A stretch of DNA of 64,000 nt from Salsuginibacillus kocurii DSM 18087. GTDB taxonomy: Bacteria; Bacillota; Bacilli; Bacillales; Marinococcaceae. Positions within the stretch are counted from its first letter, which is position 1, and the number at the start of each line of letters is the position of its first letter. Position numbers and translations under genes: made by a program. The stretch covers positions 1-64,000 of the forward strand of contig NZ_KB898625.1 of the NCBI RefSeq assembly GCF_000377705.1, given 5' to 3'. This document shows positions 61,820 through 64,000 of this stretch, piece by piece. The notes below the pieces were generated by a model. The model saw nothing but the letters and a program-made list of their open reading frames with translations. It ran no database searches and was not told the DNA's origin.

Positions 61820-63007
61820 TCATCCCTCTCTTTTTAGTAATAGCGCCATGCCTTGCCCTCCCCCTACACACAGTGTTGCTAAGCCATACCTTTTTTGACT
61901 TCGCATCATTTCATACAGGAGAGTAGTCGTAATCTTGCAGCCTGTTGCACCTAGTGGATGGCCTAAGGCGATGGCTCCGCCGTTGACATTTACTTTTTGA
62001 GGGTCCAGGTCGGCCTCGCGAATGACAGCGAGAGCCTGAGCGGCAAACGCTTCGTTTAATTCAATGACATCAATTTCTTTAAGTGATAGTTCGCTCCTCT
62101 TTAATAGTTTTTGAATAGCAGGAACTGGTCCAATTCCCATCAATGATGGTGAAACGCCAGCCGTCGCCCAATCGACAATAGTGCCAAGCGGTTTCACCCC
62201 TAACTCTTTCGCTTTTCTGCTTGTCATGAGGATCATTGCAGCAGCCCCGTCATTCCTGCCGCAAGCGTTACCCGCTGTCACTGTGCCCCTTTCTTTAAAC
62301 ACCGGGCGTAAATCAGACAGAGAATCCAATGTTGTTGTAGGTCGTGGAAATTCATCCTGGTTAAAGGTGGTTGCTTCTTTCCGTGCTTTTACTTGGACCG
62401 GCACAATTTCCTCTGAGAAAACGTCAGCTTCTAGTGCCGCTGCTGCTTTCATTTGACTTTGGTAAGCAAATGCATCTTGCTCATCTCTTCTAATATGATA
62501 GCGCTCTGCCACATGTTCTGCGGTTAGACCCATGCTTAACTGGCTGCCATAGACCTCTTGGGGCTGCTGGCCATTTTCTGTATTGGAATCTACCAATTGA
62601 GGAGTTCCTTTTTCAAAGCGCGAATTTCTTAAATAAAACGGAGCCCGGCTCATATTTTCCGTGCCACCGGCGACAACAACTTCCGCCTGCTTGGATTGGA
62701 GCTGCTGCACAGCGGACGTAATCGCTTGCATACTAGAAGCACAAAGACGGTTTACGGTAAAGGCTGTGGCCTCTTCAGGAATACCAGCGCGCAAAGCAGC
62801 TACCCGGGCCACATTGGAGGATTCTGTAGTTTGTCTCACCTCGCCTAAAATCACTTCATCCACGAGCTGTGGCAAAAGCTCTGCCCGTTTTAATGCTTCC
62901 TCGATGACAGTAGCAGCTAAGTTGCCAGCGTTCACCTCCGTTAATGAACCGCCAAATTTCCCGACCGCTGTTCGAGCAGCGCTCACAATTACAACTTGAT
63001 CGTCCAA
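61820..63007 (-). CDS. Acetyl-CoA C-acyltransferase (thiolase)
   Basis: A 395-residue thiolase. Catalytic Cys in VNRLCASSMQAI (around residue 89), His in NGGAIALGHPLGATGC (about 350) and the second Cys in TLCVGGGQGMA (about 380). It either condenses two acetyl-CoA or cleaves 3-ketoacyl-CoA; beside an acyl-CoA dehydrogenase, beta-oxidation or short-chain acyl-CoA metabolism fits. The start is TTG 63007 with GGGGGG 7 bases upstream. It begins 27 bases after the dehydrogenase stop, so the two are cotranscribed. Confidence 0.95.
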   Translation of the reverse strand: MDDQVVIVSAARTAVGKFGGSLTEVNAGNLAATVIEEALKRAELLPQLVDEVILGEVRQTTESSNVARVAALRAGIPEEATAFTVNRLCASSMQAITSAVQQLQSKQAEVVVAGGTENMSRAPFYLRNSRFEKGTPQLVDSNTENGQQPQEVYGSQLSMGLTAEHVAERYHIRRDEQDAFAYQSQMKAAAALEADVFSEEIVPVQVKARKEATTFNQDEFPRPTTTLDSLSDLRPVFKERGTVTAGNACGRNDGAAAMILMTSRKAKELGVKPLGTIVDWATAGVSPSLMGIGPVPAIQKLLKRSELSLKEIDVIELNEAFAAQALAVIREADLDPQKVNVNGGAIALGHPLGATGCKITTTLLYEMMRSQKRYGLATLCVGGGQGMALLLKREG

Positions 63008-63034
63008 GCCTCATCCCCCCTTTCTTCTCGCCTG

Positions 63035-64000
63035 TTAGCTGTATTCCTTTCGCAATTGCGCTGAAATGATATTTTTCTGAATCTCTGAAGTGCCTTCATA
63101 GATTCTAGTTATACGAGCATCACGATAAAAACGCTCAATCGGATACTCAGAAATATAACCGATGCCGCCGTGAATTTGGACAGCTTTGTCAGCGACCCGA
63201 TTGTATACTTCAGAACCGTACAGCTTTAACATTGCCGCTTCTTTAATCACTCGCTTTTCTTGGTCAACCAAGCTCGCGACCCGATAGGTAAACGACCGGA
63301 GCGCTTCGATTTCCATCGCCATTTCAGCTAGCATATGGGCGATAGCCTGGTGGTCGATGATCGGTACGTTAAACTGCTTGCGCTCCTGGGCAAATGCCAT
63401 ACAAAGATCAAGCAGTTTTTGGCAGGAGCCCAGATTTCTAGCCACTAAGCCAGCTCTTCCGTTAGCTAATATTTTCAGGGCATTCACATAACCTTGGCCC
63501 ACTTCCCCCAACACATTTTCTTCAGGGACTTCGCAATTTTCAAAAACCAATTCTGCGGAATGTGACCCTTTTAATCCCATCTTTTTTTCATTCGGCCCGA
63601 CCGCTAAGCCAGGAGAGTCTTTTTCAACAAGAAAAGAAGTAATTCCTTTCGCTCCTTTGGAAGCATCTGTTACAGCCATAACTGTAAATAAGCCTGCTAT
63701 CGGGGCGTTTGTAATATAGTGCTTCGTTCCGTTTAACACGTATTTATCGTCAGCTTTCACAGCTGTTGTTTTTAAATTAGTGGCATGCGAGCCTGCAGCT
63801 GGTTCGGTTAAAGCAAAAGCTCCAATCATTTCTCCGCTTGCAAGCTGGGGAAGGTATTTCGCTTTTTGTTCTTCATTCCCCATCTCCACGACCCCAACAG
63901 AGCCAATGCCAGAATGAGCGCCAATGAGCGTGGTATACCCATTGTGTGTTTTTCCGATTTCTTCATATAAGGCGCATTTGCCGACCATACCGATACCTAG
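63035..64000 (-). CDS. Acyl-CoA dehydrogenase (5' end outside window)
   Basis: The C-terminal 321 residues of an FAD-dependent acyl-CoA dehydrogenase; the frame is still open at the window end, so about 55-60 residues are missing. Marks: GAFALTEPAAGSHATNLKTT, KHYITNAPIAGLFTVMAV, EKKMGLKGSHSAELVFENCE, QIHGGIGYISEYPIERFYRD, and the catalytic base Glu in RIYEGTSEIQKNII. It oxidises an acyl-CoA to the enoyl-CoA and passes electrons to ETF. Short- or branched-chain substrates are likely, but unproven. Confidence 0.95.
   Translation of the reverse strand, partial: LGIGMVGKCALYEEIGKTHNGYTTLIGAHSGIGSVGVVEMGNEEQKAKYLPQLASGEMIGAFALTEPAAGSHATNLKTTAVKADDKYVLNGTKHYITNAPIAGLFTVMAVTDASKGAKGITSFLVEKDSPGLAVGPNEKKMGLKGSHSAELVFENCEVPEENVLGEVGQGYVNALKILANGRAGLVARNLGSCQKLLDLCMAFAQERKQFNVPIIDHQAIAHMLAEMAMEIEALRSFTYRVASLVDQEKRVIKEAAMLKLYGSEVYNRVADKAVQIHGGIGYISEYPIERFYRDARITRIYEGTSEIQKNIISAQLRKEYS

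Overview
The window looks like chromosome from a spore-forming, probably moderately halophilic or alkaliphilic member of the Bacillaceae (Bacillota). The evidence is: strong AGGAGG-type ribosome binding sites, CcpA-type cre sites and a Zur box of the Bacillus consensus, a CotF-type coat protein and a DUF3231 protein, an RsbR-type stressosome protein, a mannitol operon in the order mtlA-mtlR-mtlF-mtlD known from Geobacillus stearothermophilus, and very acidic secreted lipoproteins. The genus cannot be fixed from sequence reading alone. No rRNA, tRNA or CRISPR array was seen.

Layout. 1-765: 3' end of an IS3-family element, then 21-bp-period repeats. 0.77-1.36 kb: XRE regulator plus small membrane protein. 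1.4-6.6 kb: mannitol PTS operon (minus strand). 6.9-13.6 kb: MFS transporter, ferritin, DUF3231, a Gln-rich protein, CotF, a Nudix-like/APH fusion and a small conserved protein. 13.7-21.3 kb: tandem nitrilase, VOC protein, SpoIIAA-like protein, PepF, RsbR paralogue and YhdH-type oxidoreductase. 21.5-31.5 kb: a fructose-type PTS operon separated from its PRD activator by about 5.6 kb of partly decayed DNA. That segment is bounded by a 129-bp direct repeat and carries a chemoreceptor, broken genes, and a peroxiredoxin whose peroxidatic Cys codon is TGA.

32-36 kb: decayed AraC/GyrI and DinB genes, a Nudix protein, and a PD-(D/E)XK (Rpn/YhgA-like) nuclease gene with an ACG start, plus remnants of the same family. 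36.2-45.3 kb: an RpiR regulator and gluconokinase diverge from 6-phosphogluconate dehydrogenase and a tripartite tricarboxylate transporter (tctB-tctC-tctA); a UbiD decarboxylase follows after a terminator. 45.6-55 kb: large catalase, zinc ribbon, Nudix, nucleotidyltransferase, flotillin, Zur-controlled ZinT lipoprotein, pirin and CHRD protein. 55-60 kb: small membrane proteins, a decayed DCC oxidoreductase running into a decayed lipoprotein, a second XRE/membrane pair, GrpB and VanZ. 60.3-64 kb: GPH-type sugar symporter, thiolase, and an acyl-CoA dehydrogenase cut by the window end.

How it works together. Carbon catabolism dominates: mannitol is taken up as mannitol-1-P and oxidised to fructose-6-P; a second PTS handles a fructose-like sugar; gluconate is probably phosphorylated by GntK and oxidised by Gnd. 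No GntP permease is visible, so the adjacent TctABC system is a candidate importer. cre-like sites sit in front of mtlA, the fructose PTS and the rpiR-gntK pair. Dispersed repeats (21-bp-period tracts at three loci, a ~100-bp family at four loci, one fold-back element) and a dozen broken genes show active turnover, mostly at 24-36 kb and 56 kb.
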